From Methylotenera_A sp031422335 (GTDB lineage: Bacteria > Pseudomonadota > Gammaproteobacteria > Burkholderiales > Methylophilaceae): a stretch of 64,000 bases of DNA. The translations under genes and the position numbers were made by a program. The notes below the pieces were generated by a model that had not been told where the DNA came from, searched no databases, and was given only the letters and a program-made list of their open reading frames with translations. Location: the NCBI GenBank assembly GCA_031422335.1, contig JANOQW010000007.1:4344-68343 (forward strand), read 5' to 3'. This document shows positions 10,201 to 18,101 of the stretch, one piece after another (the first letter of the stretch is position 1; the number at the start of each line of letters is the position of its first letter).

Positions 10201-10794
10201 ACAAATATCTTCAACCCGCGTCAAATTCTCACGTGTATCTCTAAGCCTTAGTTCGGTTTCACGGCGGCGTTCTTTATACTTGCTAATGCCTGCTGCTTCT
10301 TCTAAAAACACCCGCAGCTCTTCAGGTTTGGCTTCTACAATACGCGAGATGGTGTTTTGGCCAATAATCGCATAGGCTCTGCCACCCAAGCCTGTGCCTA
10401 AAAATAAATCCGCTACATCGCGTCGGCGCACGGCAGAGTTGTTGATGAAATAAGTCGAACCTTTTTCGCGCTCGATGACGCGCTTGACTGAAATCTCGGC
10501 GTATTGACTCCACGCGCCACTTGCGCCGCCCAAGCTGTTATCAAAAATCAGCTCAACAGAGGCTCTGGATATGGGGTTACGGTTGCTAGAACCGTTAAAA
10601 ATTACTGCATCCATGGCATCGGCACGCATTTCTTTAGCTGATGATTCGCCCAGCACCCAACGCACCGATTCCATGACGTTAGATTTTCCGCAACCATTGG
10701 GCCCAACTACGCCCACACGTTGACCGTGCAAATGAATAGTGGTGGAATCAACAAACGATTTAAAGCCAGCGAGTTTTAAGTGGGTTAAGCGCAA
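7279..10794 (-). CDS. smc: SMC chromosome condensation ATPase
   Basis: 1171 residues. The N-terminal ATPase half has Walker A GPNGCGKSN at residues 31-39. Long coiled coils flank a hinge around residues 510-670 (KGLKNNARLWQKIKIDEGW onward). The C-terminal half has the ABC signature LSGGEKALTAIALVFALF and Walker B CLMDEVDAPLDDSN. It acts with ScpAB in chromosome organisation and segregation; scpAB are not in the window. It is the first gene of the smc-zipA-ligA unit and is divergent from queF. Confidence 0.97.
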   Translation of the reverse strand: MRLTHLKLAGFKSFVDSTTIHLHGQRVGVVGPNGCGKSNVMESVRWVLGESSAKEMRADAMDAVIFNGSSNRNPISRASVELIFDNSLGGASGAWSQYAEISVKRVIEREKGSTYFINNSAVRRRDVADLFLGTGLGGRAYAIIGQNTISRIVEAKPEELRVFLEEAAGISKYKERRRETELRLRDTRENLTRVEDICRELQKQITKLESQAVVTQQYHALQAAYKLADGQLWLLKKRDASRDWEKTKLTVEKLVNALEAQMASLRKSEAELEQSRQAHYAASEGINTAQAAYYEANAEVSNLENQVKQNAEARERMAQQLTQLSQSLERNANAGADFQQHLTQRKTELESATQAELQAKTALEALKQTLPAKELALKAANELAQKSQQTLIEANQRIQIETSSIQYLSQNIEESMQRIQRLTSDLSNLALPDQAQLKTSEDALQQAQQGIMAIEQALLKISADEATLQASLHQLREQQNQAQRATNQADAEIHSLQKLQQSVNAEGKLGDWLSSKGLKNNARLWQKIKIDEGWSVALEAVLGTKLNALIADKDESSARPPAALVLGYRATTNESSNKPNAGLTPLISVIKNCDVDTKSILADWLAGAYLLDSNSLAPGDAPEKAIKHLNLGEILVNAQGDIFSRHSVSYYGENSSLHGVLERQQQLDRLQKNLPNLQQNLHTVSEALKTAESKLQQARQQQQHENMQLKIASSLHYQQQLELARLQQAQHVALERETAIKAEVATSNEKLMQLTADKVNKQAALQSITAQLGALEAAKNNDLSNKQQAEQVYSASRDTIQLAEKLHQETEFNKKIIINNINELNNKINVNNEEKSAFLLHQTEAEATLKLTPMETLKTNLSLAIDCKQLRETALAGSRNRLAEAETQMQALERERMTHEQQLHPLRDNVEQSRLKEQESRLYFEQCQSGLLDNGQNEQDLAAGLAENAKASDLVRKTMQLQQDIEELGAVNLAAIQELASETERKTYLDSQMLDLTQATETLEDAIKKIDRETRDKLMHTFNTANQHFGELFATLFGGGQAKLELLGDEILDTGLQVFAQPPGKKNTTIQLLSGGEKALTAIALVFALFRLNPAPFCLMDEVDAPLDDSNTERFCSMVKKMSEKTQFLFVSHNKITMEMAQQLIGVTMQESGVSRIVDVDIEAALELQTE

Positions 10795-10878
10795 GATTTT
10801 CTTTTAAGATTTTATTTTAATTTGGGGTTTTGCTTTATGCAAAGTGTCTAACGATTTATAATACCGCTATTATTTGAT

Positions 10879-11355
10879 ATGAAGACCAATATGTCTAGCA
10901 CCAACTTACACGATAGCGTTACAATTTTAGGAAACCTTAGCGCGCAGCCCTCTAAAACGCTAGAAACTTTTCCTAATCCCAACCCCAATCGCGATTTTCA
11001 TATTCACATGGAAATCCCAGAGTTTACTTGCTTATGCCCAAAAACAGGCCAGCCAGATTTTGCCGTAATTACCTTAGATTATATTGCCGACCAACTTTGT
11101 ATAGAGCTTAAAAGCTTAAAACTTTACATCGTGTCATTTAGAAATGAAGGCTGCTTTCACGAAGCCGTCACCAATAAAATTTTAGATGACTTAGTTGCAG
11201 CCACACAGCCACGCTTTATGCGTGTTACCGCAAAGTTTTATGTGCGTGGCGGTATATTTACCAACGTGGCGGCAGAGCACCGTAAAGTAGGCTGGCAAGC
11301 GCAGCCAAAAGTGGATTTATTGCAGTTTGAGTCGCAAAGCAATGCACGCGGCTAA
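10879..11355 (+). CDS. queF: QueF, NADPH-dependent 7-cyano-7-deazaguanine reductase
   Basis: 158 residues, short (type I) QueF length. It reduces preQ0 to preQ1 in queuosine biosynthesis. The catalytic region EFTCLCPKTGQPDF contains the nucleophilic Cys53 and Asp60, and the NADPH/substrate segment FRNEGCFHEAVTN is present. The ATG at 10879 is used; a second ATG at 10891 gives MSSTNLHDS and is equally possible, since neither has a strong Shine-Dalgarno. It is divergent from smc, with an 84-bp intergenic region. Confidence 0.95.
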   Translation: MKTNMSSTNLHDSVTILGNLSAQPSKTLETFPNPNPNRDFHIHMEIPEFTCLCPKTGQPDFAVITLDYIADQLCIELKSLKLYIVSFRNEGCFHEAVTNKILDDLVAATQPRFMRVTAKFYVRGGIFTNVAAEHRKVGWQAQPKVDLLQFESQSNARG

Positions 11356-11367
11356 AGCACAAATTGA

Positions 11368-11396
11368 TTGACAACAAGTCTACTCGTCATTAATAT
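11368..11396 (+). promoter_or_regulatory. Sigma-70-type promoter for the tRNA genes
   Basis: TTGACA at 11368-11373, a 17-bp spacer and TAATAT at 11391-11396, followed by a GC-rich discriminator TGCGCC. This is a near-consensus stable-RNA promoter, with predicted start about 57 bp before tRNA-Ala. The -35 also forms one arm of an inverted repeat, TTGACAACAA / TTGTTGTCAA (11368-11377 and 11411-11420). Confidence 0.8.
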
Positions 11397-11459
11397 TGCG
11401 CCTTCTCGAATTGTTGTCAATTTAAGAACCCAAATTTAGTAAAGATTTTTGTAGTACGC

Positions 11460-11535
<76 letters not shown>

Positions 11536-11650
11536 AATTTGTGAGTTTAAATTGTAAATTCTAGTGGCAATTTCGTTTTAGAAAATGTAGCAAATAGTGT
11601 AAAATAATTGCTTGCAAAATACAGCAAGTGGTATCGGTTTAAATTCCAAG

Positions 11651-11726
11651 GTCCCCATCGTCTAGAGGCCTAGGACACCTCCCTTTCACGGAGGCGACCG
11701 GGGTTCGAATCCCCGTGGGGACGCCA
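11651..11726 (+). tRNA. tRNA-Glu (anticodon TTC)
   Basis: 76 nt including encoded CCA. Acceptor GTCCCCA / TGGGGAC, anticodon stem CCTCC / GGAGG with loop CTTTCAC (anticodon TTC), T arm GGGGTTCGAATCCCC. It probably shares the promoter with the upstream tRNA-Ala, with a 115-nt spacer between them. Confidence 0.97.
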
Positions 11727-11737
11727 AAAACTAAAAC

Positions 11738-11758
11738 GCCACCGTAAGGTGGCTTTTT
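11738..11758 (+). terminator. Intrinsic terminator of the tRNA unit
   Basis: Perfect GCCACC / GGTGGC stem with a GTAA tetraloop followed directly by TTTTT, 11 nt after tRNA-Glu. Confidence 0.9.
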
Positions 11759-11770
11759 GTTTTGTGGCTT

Positions 11771-11839
11771 TGCTACGAGGTACTTCGAGCACCCCGCTGG
11801 GCTCGAATAAGCAATCACTGATTGCTTGGACGCGTAGCA
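11771..11839. other. Potential three-way-junction structured element
   Basis: Three perfect stems nest within 69 nt: outer TGCTACG (11771-11777) / CGTAGCA (11833-11839), inner TTCGAGC / GCTCGAA (11784-11807) and inner AAGCAATC / GATTGCTT (11809-11827). A further small hairpin CGCC-CTAA-GGCG lies at about 11880. No gene is seen on either strand. It could be a transcribed structured RNA or a mobile palindromic repeat. Confidence 0.5.
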
Positions 11840-11903
11840 TAGCGAAGCGGTCTGAGCGTAAGCGAAAGATGACAGAATCGCCCTAAGGCGAGGTTGGCAC
11901 AAT

Positions 11904-11952
11904 CCTACAAGCCAATATCCATGCGCCTTCTAGAGCATCTATTATTAAGTGT
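11904..11952 (+). repeat. REP-like palindromic repeat, copy A
   Basis: Contains the core CAAGCCAATATCCATGCG, a right arm AGAGCATC and a T-rich tail (TATTATTAAGTGTTTTAA). It ends at the stop codon of nnrD. The left arm is degenerate (CCTA instead of CTCTG). It matches the copy at 44511 along nearly the whole length. Confidence 0.75.
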
Positions 11953-11953
11953 T

Positions 11954-12811
11954 TTAAGCTGAATGTAGTGCATTTAACACATTGCGCGCTTCTAGCGCGA
12001 CTTCTGAAGCTGTCAGCCCGATTGGCCCTGCACCCTTTTCTACAAGTGCATCTGCCGCTGCGCCGTGTACATAAACACCTAATTTTGCGGCTTGCAACCC
12101 GCTTAAACCTTGCGCCATTAAGCTGCCGATGATGCCGCTTAGCACGTCGCCTGTGCCGCCGCTGGCGAGGCCGACATTGCCGCTGGTATTGACAAAGCAA
12201 CAGCCATCGTGATGCGCGCAAACGGTGCCTGCACCTTTAAGCACGCAGGTGGCGTTTAGTGAATTGGCTAATTTAAGTGCGCTTTCGGTACGGTTTTGTT
12301 GAATATATTCGACGCTAACACCTAACAACCTAGCAGCTTCTCCAGCGTGTGGCGTTATGACAGTTTCTACGTTACGGCTGATAACAAGTGACGCTAAATG
12401 CAGATCACTGGCGATTAAATTAAGCGCATCGGCATCTAATAACAAGGGGATGTTTTGCGCTAGCCAGTACTCTAGCAACTCGAAAGCGGTGCTGGATTGT
12501 CCTAAGCCTGTGCCAATAACCACACAATTGAGTTGGGGCAGTTTTTTAAGCGATATAGTTGAGCGCAGCATAATTTCAGGCTGCAATAAATCAACACTTG
12601 GCGCATCTTTACACAGCATGGCCGCATATACTCGCCCTGCTCCGCTATGCAAGGCTGCCCGTGCAGCCAGTAGCACTGCGCCTACCATACCTGTGTCACC
12701 ACCAACAATCACCACGCTGCCAAACGTGCCTTTGTGCGCATCTCTATTACGTGCTGGCGTTACAGCTTGAAACATGCTTTTAACTAATGAGTGAGAATTA
12801 GGTTCTATCAT
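11954..12811 (-). CDS. nnrD: NnrD, ADP-dependent (S)-NAD(P)H-hydrate dehydratase
   Basis: 285 residues, ribokinase-like (YjeF C-terminal) fold. It repairs hydrated NAD(P)H using ADP. Seen: KGTFGSVVIVGGDTGMVGAVLLAARAAL near the N-terminus, the substrate segment VITPHAGEAARLLG, and the nucleotide-binding end SGNVGLASGGTGDVLSGIIGSLMAQG. The epimerase half (NnrE) is absent, so the protein is the single-domain form. The start ATG overlaps the perM stop (ATGA), indicating translational coupling. Confidence 0.92.
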   Translation of the reverse strand: MIEPNSHSLVKSMFQAVTPARNRDAHKGTFGSVVIVGGDTGMVGAVLLAARAALHSGAGRVYAAMLCKDAPSVDLLQPEIMLRSTISLKKLPQLNCVVIGTGLGQSSTAFELLEYWLAQNIPLLLDADALNLIASDLHLASLVISRNVETVITPHAGEAARLLGVSVEYIQQNRTESALKLANSLNATCVLKGAGTVCAHHDGCCFVNTSGNVGLASGGTGDVLSGIIGSLMAQGLSGLQAAKLGVYVHGAAADALVEKGAGPIGLTASEVALEARNVLNALHSA

Positions 12812-13896
12812 TTAGTCGCTACGGATTCGTCGGAATTTCGATTAAACCAAATTTCTAATAAGGTAATGGTAATAATAAGCGTGACTGGCCCTAAAATAAG
12901 CCCAGCTGGCCCAAACAACAACAGCCCACCGACGACAGATAAAAAGGTAAGCATGGTGTGAAGTTTGAGGCGATTGCCAACAAAAATTGGCCTTAGCAAG
13001 TTATCGATAGTGCCGACAACCAATATTCCCCATAGTGCAAGTGTAAGCGCGCTGCCCCAATTGCCTTCTAAGGCCAAAAACACCACTGCTGGCCCCCAAA
13101 CCACAAAAGCGCCTAACATGGGCACAATGGCCAATAAACCCATCACTAATCCCCATAGCAATGGCGCTGGCAGATCCAGCCACCAAAACATGAGGCCGCC
13201 CAAAAAGCCTTGCACGGCGGCGATGGCAAATGTGCCGTAAACAGTTGCGTGAATGGTATCGCCCACGCGCTTATACAGCCTGCCCATTTCTGCCTGCGAG
13301 AGTGGCGATAAAAACATAATCGACTTCAACACCAAACGTCGATCGCGCAGAAAAAAGAATAGTACATATAAAACCAAACATAACCCTATAATTTGAAATA
13401 CCGAACCTTTAACAATAGCACCAGCAGTGACTCCCAGCCATTCTGTAAAAGTTTTCAGCGTACCTGGCAAGTCAATATAATGCTCGGCTTTGTCTAATAT
13501 TTTCGCCAGTTGTGGCTGCGCTTCTATGGTGCGCCGCCATTCGCCAGAGGCAACTTTGGTCTCGATTAATTGTGTGCCTTTTAGTGCTTGCCCTACTAAT
13601 TGCTCCCCCACAAATATCGCTGGCAAAACTACAATTGCACCAATTAACAAAATAGAAACAATGGCAGCCAAACTAGGATGTTTAATCTTAGATTCTAGCC
13701 AGCGCTGCAGCGGCGTAAACAAAACTGCCAGCATCAGCGCCCATGCCAACACAGATAGAAACGGCACTGCCATGCGATAACATAAGTAAACGCCCAGCAC
13801 GGTGGCTAGCATCAGCACCAGTGTTTGCACATGATCGCGTGAGCCCCAATCTTGCTCGATTGGCGTTTCTGTTGGTTTGGTTTCTAGTTTACTCAT
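12808..13896 (-). CDS. PerM/AI-2E family transporter
   Basis: 362 residues from the ATG at 13896, which overlaps the clsB stop as ATGAGTAA. The longer frame starts with a TTG at 13908. About eight transmembrane helices with the AI-2E transporter layout: paired N-terminal helices (LVLMLATVLGVYLCYRMAVPFLSVLAWALMLAVLF), a soluble segment, then a C-terminal bundle ending GPAGLILGPVTLIITITLLEIW. Substrates in this family are diverse (AI-2, Na+/H+ exchange) and cannot be read from sequence. Part of the 15.8-11.9 kb operon. Confidence 0.85.
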   Translation of the reverse strand: MSKLETKPTETPIEQDWGSRDHVQTLVLMLATVLGVYLCYRMAVPFLSVLAWALMLAVLFTPLQRWLESKIKHPSLAAIVSILLIGAIVVLPAIFVGEQLVGQALKGTQLIETKVASGEWRRTIEAQPQLAKILDKAEHYIDLPGTLKTFTEWLGVTAGAIVKGSVFQIIGLCLVLYVLFFFLRDRRLVLKSIMFLSPLSQAEMGRLYKRVGDTIHATVYGTFAIAAVQGFLGGLMFWWLDLPAPLLWGLVMGLLAIVPMLGAFVVWGPAVVFLALEGNWGSALTLALWGILVVGTIDNLLRPIFVGNRLKLHTMLTFLSVVGGLLLFGPAGLILGPVTLIITITLLEIWFNRNSDESVATK

Positions 13897-15046
13897 TTGA
13901 ATATCCAATAATCCCTAAAAATACTCTAACAAACCCGTAGGCAACCCATGAAGTAAAATGTTTGAGCTTGCTAGTTTGCTGCCATTCGTAAGAAGTAACA
14001 CGATAGGCATTATCAATTGAAGCGTTGATTTCAGCTCTTAATTCAGCCGCAAACGCCGTATCTTGCACGACTACATTGGCCTCGTGCGCCAACAATAAGC
14101 TAAATGGATCAATATTAGACGAACCTACAGTGGCCCAATGATTATCCACCACTGCAACTTTGCTGTGCATAAAACTTTTACGGTATTCGTATATCTCAAT
14201 GCCGCCATTTAAAAACGCACTATAGAAAGCGTGCGTGGCAAACATCAAAAAATATTCTTTACGGCCTTGCAACAGCAATTTAACGACTACCCCACGCGCA
14301 GCCGCTGCCAACAGCGCCTGCCTGAATCTTTTGCCAGGCACAAAGTAAGCATTTGCAATAATAATCTCGGATTTAGCTTGTGCTATTGCCGCCAAATACG
14401 CTATTTCAATATCGCGCCTATGCAATACGTTATCACGCGTCACAAATGCGGCTTTTAAACCTAGCATTTTAGTCTTCTGCAACGCCTGAAATTTACTTGG
14501 AGTCGGATGCTCCTTCAGTAGTCGAATTTTTACCCAAGCCATGCGGCGCCAAAGCTTATAAACACTTTCAACAATAACGACTAATAACGCACCTTCTATT
14601 CGTACCGCGTAATCAATACGCGGCGGTACCTGATCAGGCACATCATAGTCATCAATAATGTTAATGCCGCCTACAAAGCCAACCATGCCATCAACTACCA
14701 CAACTTTACGATGCAATCGCCGCAAACGTCTTGTTTTAAATGTCCAAGGTGATACTTTAGGTCGATAAAAAATCACCTGAACGCCCGCATGCTCTAGTTC
14801 TTTAATATATGCTGTGGATAAATCTTTGCAGCCAAATCCATCCAGCAAGGCATTCACAACAACACCGCGCTGCGCTGCGCGCATCAGTGCATTGCCAATA
14901 CGGATTCCAGTTGCGTCCGCTGCGTAAATATAAGTTTGCAAATACACTTCATACTGGGCACCATCAATCGCTGCTTCTAATGCTGGGAAGTATTCTGCGC
15001 CGTTGCGTAATAGCTTGATGTGATTGCCACTGATAAAATGTGTCAT
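13889..15046 (-). CDS. clsB: ClsB-type cardiolipin synthase, phospholipase D family
   Basis: 385 residues with two HKD motifs: HRKVVVVDGMVGFVGGIN and HSKVAVVDNHWATVGSSNID. These are the paired catalytic sites of PLD-family phosphatidyltransferases. It condenses phosphatidylglycerol (and, for ClsB, possibly phosphatidylethanolamine derivatives) into cardiolipin at the membrane. No N-terminal transmembrane helix is present, as in ClsB rather than ClsA. It follows the endonuclease/exonuclease/phosphatase gene with a 4-nt ATGA overlap, a pairing known from ybhP-clsB. Confidence 0.9.
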   Translation of the reverse strand: MTHFISGNHIKLLRNGAEYFPALEAAIDGAQYEVYLQTYIYAADATGIRIGNALMRAAQRGVVVNALLDGFGCKDLSTAYIKELEHAGVQVIFYRPKVSPWTFKTRRLRRLHRKVVVVDGMVGFVGGINIIDDYDVPDQVPPRIDYAVRIEGALLVVIVESVYKLWRRMAWVKIRLLKEHPTPSKFQALQKTKMLGLKAAFVTRDNVLHRRDIEIAYLAAIAQAKSEIIIANAYFVPGKRFRQALLAAAARGVVVKLLLQGRKEYFLMFATHAFYSAFLNGGIEIYEYRKSFMHSKVAVVDNHWATVGSSNIDPFSLLLAHEANVVVQDTAFAAELRAEINASIDNAYRVTSYEWQQTSKLKHFTSWVAYGFVRVFLGIIGYSNE

Positions 15047-15795
15047 ATTTTTACTAAAGTCGCAGAAAGGATTGCGTGGTCGGATACTTTTATAAAGCGT
15101 ACTCCAGAGTGAACTTGTACATGCTTCACATCAAAACCACGCGCATAAATACGGTCCATTCTTAACATCGGCAACCAAGCAGGGAAGCTGCGCGCTAGCT
15201 TACCCGTATAATGTTCAAACACTTCTCGCACTTGTAAACGCTCAGCAAATACACGGCCTGCACGCGTGCTCCAATCATTAAAATCACCGGCAATAATCAG
15301 TGGTGCATTGTGCGGTACATGTTTGTCTACATAATCGGCCACTTCTACCAGTTGCTGACGGCGCCAATGTGCAAACAAACCAAGATGCACGCAAACCGCG
15401 TGCAATGGTGCATCCCAGCCTGGTATGTTAATTTCACAATGCAGCATGCCGCGTTGCTCTGAGCTATGCGCAGAGATATCCGCATTAGTGGTTTTAGAAA
15501 TTGGAAACTTAGATAGCAAAGCATTGCCATGATGCCCTGCGGGATACACTGAGTTTTTGCCATAAGCGAAATCAGACCAAAGCGTATCTGCCAAATACTC
15601 TACTTGCCCAGATGTAGAAGATGCATTTATGTGTTTGCCATTTTTAACATGCACATCTTGCACTTCCTGCAAAAAAATAATATCTGCATGTAATTTTCGC
15701 AGTAAATCACGCTGCGTTTGCAAAACAAAACGCGCATTAAAATGCGTAAAGCCCTTGTGGATATTGAATGTAGCGATGCATAACGTGTTGTACAA
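15043..15795 (-). CDS. Endonuclease/exonuclease/phosphatase family protein (YbhP-like)
   Basis: 250 residues, DNase I-like fold. Metal and catalytic signatures: ATFNIHKG near the N-terminus, IIFLQEVQDVH, VCVHLGLFAHWRRQQL, IIAGDFNDWS and the final VSDHAILSATL. It is first in an overlapping operon with clsB, perM and nnrD. The pairing with clsB suggests a role in phospholipid metabolism, but substrate cannot be assigned. No signal peptide. Confidence 0.87.
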   Translation of the reverse strand: MYNTLCIATFNIHKGFTHFNARFVLQTQRDLLRKLHADIIFLQEVQDVHVKNGKHINASSTSGQVEYLADTLWSDFAYGKNSVYPAGHHGNALLSKFPISKTTNADISAHSSEQRGMLHCEINIPGWDAPLHAVCVHLGLFAHWRRQQLVEVADYVDKHVPHNAPLIIAGDFNDWSTRAGRVFAERLQVREVFEHYTGKLARSFPAWLPMLRMDRIYARGFDVKHVQVHSGVRFIKVSDHAILSATLVKI

Positions 15796-15955
15796 GCTTA
15801 GCTCACTTAATTAGGTTTCCATCACATTGATAATACAGCATTATTCTTAATGAAAAAATTAGAATAAGTTTAGGTATCGCTAAATTTTTAGAAATAAATA
15901 TCTGCTATTTGTATTTGGGTATTGCCAATAAGCATCGAGAGCATTCATGGTTCAA

Positions 15956-16672
15956 CTAAGCAAGTAACTTTAAGCTTGTTCCCTCTTTAAATGGCATTGT
16001 GGAATGTTTAATTTCCCAATGCTTTTCATCGACGATTTCACCAAACGAAATTTCCATATCTAGCCAGTTAAGTAGCTGTTCACGGCTAGGTTGATGGATG
16101 TCTATACAAACTAATAACGATGACGCATTTGGCAATACACTGCAACGCGGCCTAGCATAGGCCACGTAGCGGCCTACGCGCATTTGATATGCTGGTACTA
16201 CTAAGCCTGCATGATTTACGCCATTAACAAATGCAAAACTAACAGGCGATTGACTATTTACTAACCGCCGCCAAAGCTCTAAATATGGGCTATCTAGACC
16301 AGTTTCTATCAGCGTATTTTCATCTGTAAATAGCATTTTACCGATATCGCGCACGCCAGTGGCTGGTTGAAAATCTATTTCACGCAGCCACTGGCAAACG
16401 TCAGAGGTTTTTTCGTTGCCGATTTCTACCTGCGTAACGCCTGCAAAGCCTTGTTGCTGCGCCAGTATCAATAAATCTGCATCTGTGTAATCAGCCAGTG
16501 CCGTCACTGAGCTGATTTTATTGCGCGTAATAGGCAGTCGAATATCAATGTGATAGTGTTGTGACTGCATCCAAAACACTAGGGAGCGATCATCTTTGCT
16601 TGCAGTGGTTTCTAGCAGATGGCGTTGCCATACGCCAATATAATTTGCTGGTACAGATTGCGATGCGGTCAA
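15956..16672 (-). CDS. Uncharacterised protein at the end of the guanidine operon
   Basis: 238 residues, soluble, no signal peptide. It begins GVWQRHLLETTASKDDRSLVFWMQSQHYHIDIRLP, faintly reminiscent of HRI1/lipocalin-like proteins (a W-Q-R start, then a strand with 'W-x-Q', then 'DIRLP'). That is motif-level and unproven. The middle contains FAFVNGVNHAGLVVPAYQMRVGRYVAYARPR. It starts 10 bp after the desaturase-family gene and follows the whole guanidine gene string on the same strand, so it is probably co-transcribed. Function unknown. Confidence 0.7.
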   Translation of the reverse strand: MTASQSVPANYIGVWQRHLLETTASKDDRSLVFWMQSQHYHIDIRLPITRNKISSVTALADYTDADLLILAQQQGFAGVTQVEIGNEKTSDVCQWLREIDFQPATGVRDIGKMLFTDENTLIETGLDSPYLELWRRLVNSQSPVSFAFVNGVNHAGLVVPAYQMRVGRYVAYARPRCSVLPNASSLLVCIDIHQPSREQLLNWLDMEISFGEIVDEKHWEIKHSTMPFKEGTSLKLLA

Positions 16673-16682
16673 AATATAATGC

Positions 16683-17699
16683 TTACAATGCAGTTAAGAA
16701 TGACACACCAGCCGCACCAATAAAGGCGTTGGCTGATTGATTGGTCACCAAGCCATAGTCATCGCTTTGCAAGCGTTGCACGCGATGGCGATGATACGCA
16801 AGTAATAACTTACGCATCGGGATCACCGGTAATAATTGCGAGTCACCAAATAACTCGTCATGCAATTTAGGCAATTGAAACCACGCAGCGATTGGTTTTT
16901 CGTGGTGTGCATTATGGTAGGGGAAATTTAAAAAAAGTAGGTTAAGCCACGGATATTGCAGCGAGGTTAAGTTAGAAAAAGTGTTGGCTTGCTCATAAGC
17001 ACGATCTCTCACTTTACCATCGTTAATTTTTCCACCAGACTCTGCCAATGTATCCTGCAAAAACACATCATAAGTATGCTGAAACGCATCAGCAAAACGT
17101 AGCGCAGTCAGCATGATGCTGTAGGCCAGCAAATACAGCAGCCAAGCTTTAACTGATAGCCAAGCTATCAAGCCAAACATTAAAGCTCTGACTATAACAA
17201 TAGCGGTTAAACGTAGGCGTTTATGTTGCAATTCTGGCCGAATAAATGGCAAAATAATCACCAAAAAATGCATCAAAATTTCTAGCGCAGGAATGTACAT
17301 CCACTCCAAGGCTTTGATAGTATTTCGGGCAAAACTAGGCATATCACGCATTAAATGTTGCACATTAAAAGTGAGCACATCTGCCCTATCTACATGATGA
17401 TGCATATGCTTGCTACGAATTTCTTCAAACGTGCTGTAGCAACTGCCGTTAATCCAGCTCATCAAAATGCCCCAGCGACGATTCATGGCTGGTGTTTTAA
17501 AAATACTCCAATGTGAAAACTCGTGCAGTAAATAAGCGCTAATAATCAAGGCTTGTGCAGTAAGTAACACGCCTGCTAAATTCATCAGCCAATGGCTGTT
17601 AAACAGCATATAAACACCAAGCGCATAGCCAACAAACACAAAAGTAAAAGCCAAGCTATTGGGCAAAATACTTTGTTTAGTTTTAAATGCATTTAACAT
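16683..17699 (-). CDS. Fatty-acid-desaturase superfamily membrane diiron protein in the guanidine operon
   Basis: 338 residues, about four to six transmembrane helices. The three histidine clusters of membrane diiron desaturases/hydroxylases are present: HEFSH (59-63), HMHHH (98-102) and HNAHH (262-266). An extra His208 is in DAFQHTYD. The family introduces double bonds or hydroxyl groups using O2 and an electron donor; acyl desaturases, alkane hydroxylases and carotene hydroxylases belong here. The gene starts 4 bp after the allophanate hydrolase C-terminal gene, so it is translated from the guanidine transcript. The substrate may be a lipid or a small alkylated compound (see findings). Confidence 0.85.
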   Translation of the reverse strand: MLNAFKTKQSILPNSLAFTFVFVGYALGVYMLFNSHWLMNLAGVLLTAQALIISAYLLHEFSHWSIFKTPAMNRRWGILMSWINGSCYSTFEEIRSKHMHHHVDRADVLTFNVQHLMRDMPSFARNTIKALEWMYIPALEILMHFLVIILPFIRPELQHKRLRLTAIVIVRALMFGLIAWLSVKAWLLYLLAYSIMLTALRFADAFQHTYDVFLQDTLAESGGKINDGKVRDRAYEQANTFSNLTSLQYPWLNLLFLNFPYHNAHHEKPIAAWFQLPKLHDELFGDSQLLPVIPMRKLLLAYHRHRVQRLQSDDYGLVTNQSANAFIGAAGVSFLTAL

Positions 17700-17703
17700 T
17701 TAT

Positions 17704-18099
17704 TTAAACCCCCGCTAGATAAGCACGCCAGCCGCCTAAGTGGCTAATATCTGCGGCAGATTGCGTGGCATAAGCTTCACACATAAAACCTTGCACAAAA
17801 CTACCATCCGCCAAGGTGAGTGTGCCAAAACCCAATGGCGATGGCACGCCAGCCACAAACTTGCCATAGTTTTCAATCGGCAATTGCCAAACTTCTAATG
17901 CAATCGCACTACCATTTTCATTCACGCGCAACAAGCCAGGTCGCGGTGGGTTAAATGCGCTCAACTTAAAAAGTTTATAGTTGGCCGATGTGCTGGTGGC
18001 TTTTACAAATGTGCCACCCAAATTGGTGAGTTGCGCGTTAAGCGGCAAGCCTGCCATGTGTGCGCCGCAAACCGCCACTTCTATCATATTGTTCGTCAT
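17704..18099 (-). CDS. Allophanate hydrolase C-terminal domain as a separate protein
   Basis: 131 residues matching the C-terminal domain normally fused to AtzF-type allophanate hydrolases. VAVCGAHMAGLPLNAQLTNLGG is followed by LRVNENGSAIALEVWQLPIENYGKFVAGVPSPLGFGTLTLADGS, the usual conserved region. In characterised AtzF the C-terminal domain takes part in decarboxylation of the N-carbamate intermediate. Here it is encoded by its own ATG, two bases after the stop of the amidase half and in a different frame. Both halves look complete, so this is a gene fission rather than decay. Confidence 0.88.
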   Translation of the reverse strand: MTNNMIEVAVCGAHMAGLPLNAQLTNLGGTFVKATSTSANYKLFKLSAFNPPRPGLLRVNENGSAIALEVWQLPIENYGKFVAGVPSPLGFGTLTLADGSFVQGFMCEAYATQSAADISHLGGWRAYLAGV

Positions 18100-18101
18100 T
18101 T

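Noticed and set aside
11639..11902. 87-codon minus-strand ORF over tRNA-Glu
   Set aside because: The end of the translation (GVPTGIRTPVASVKGRCPRP) is the antisense of tRNA-Glu, a well-known false ORF.
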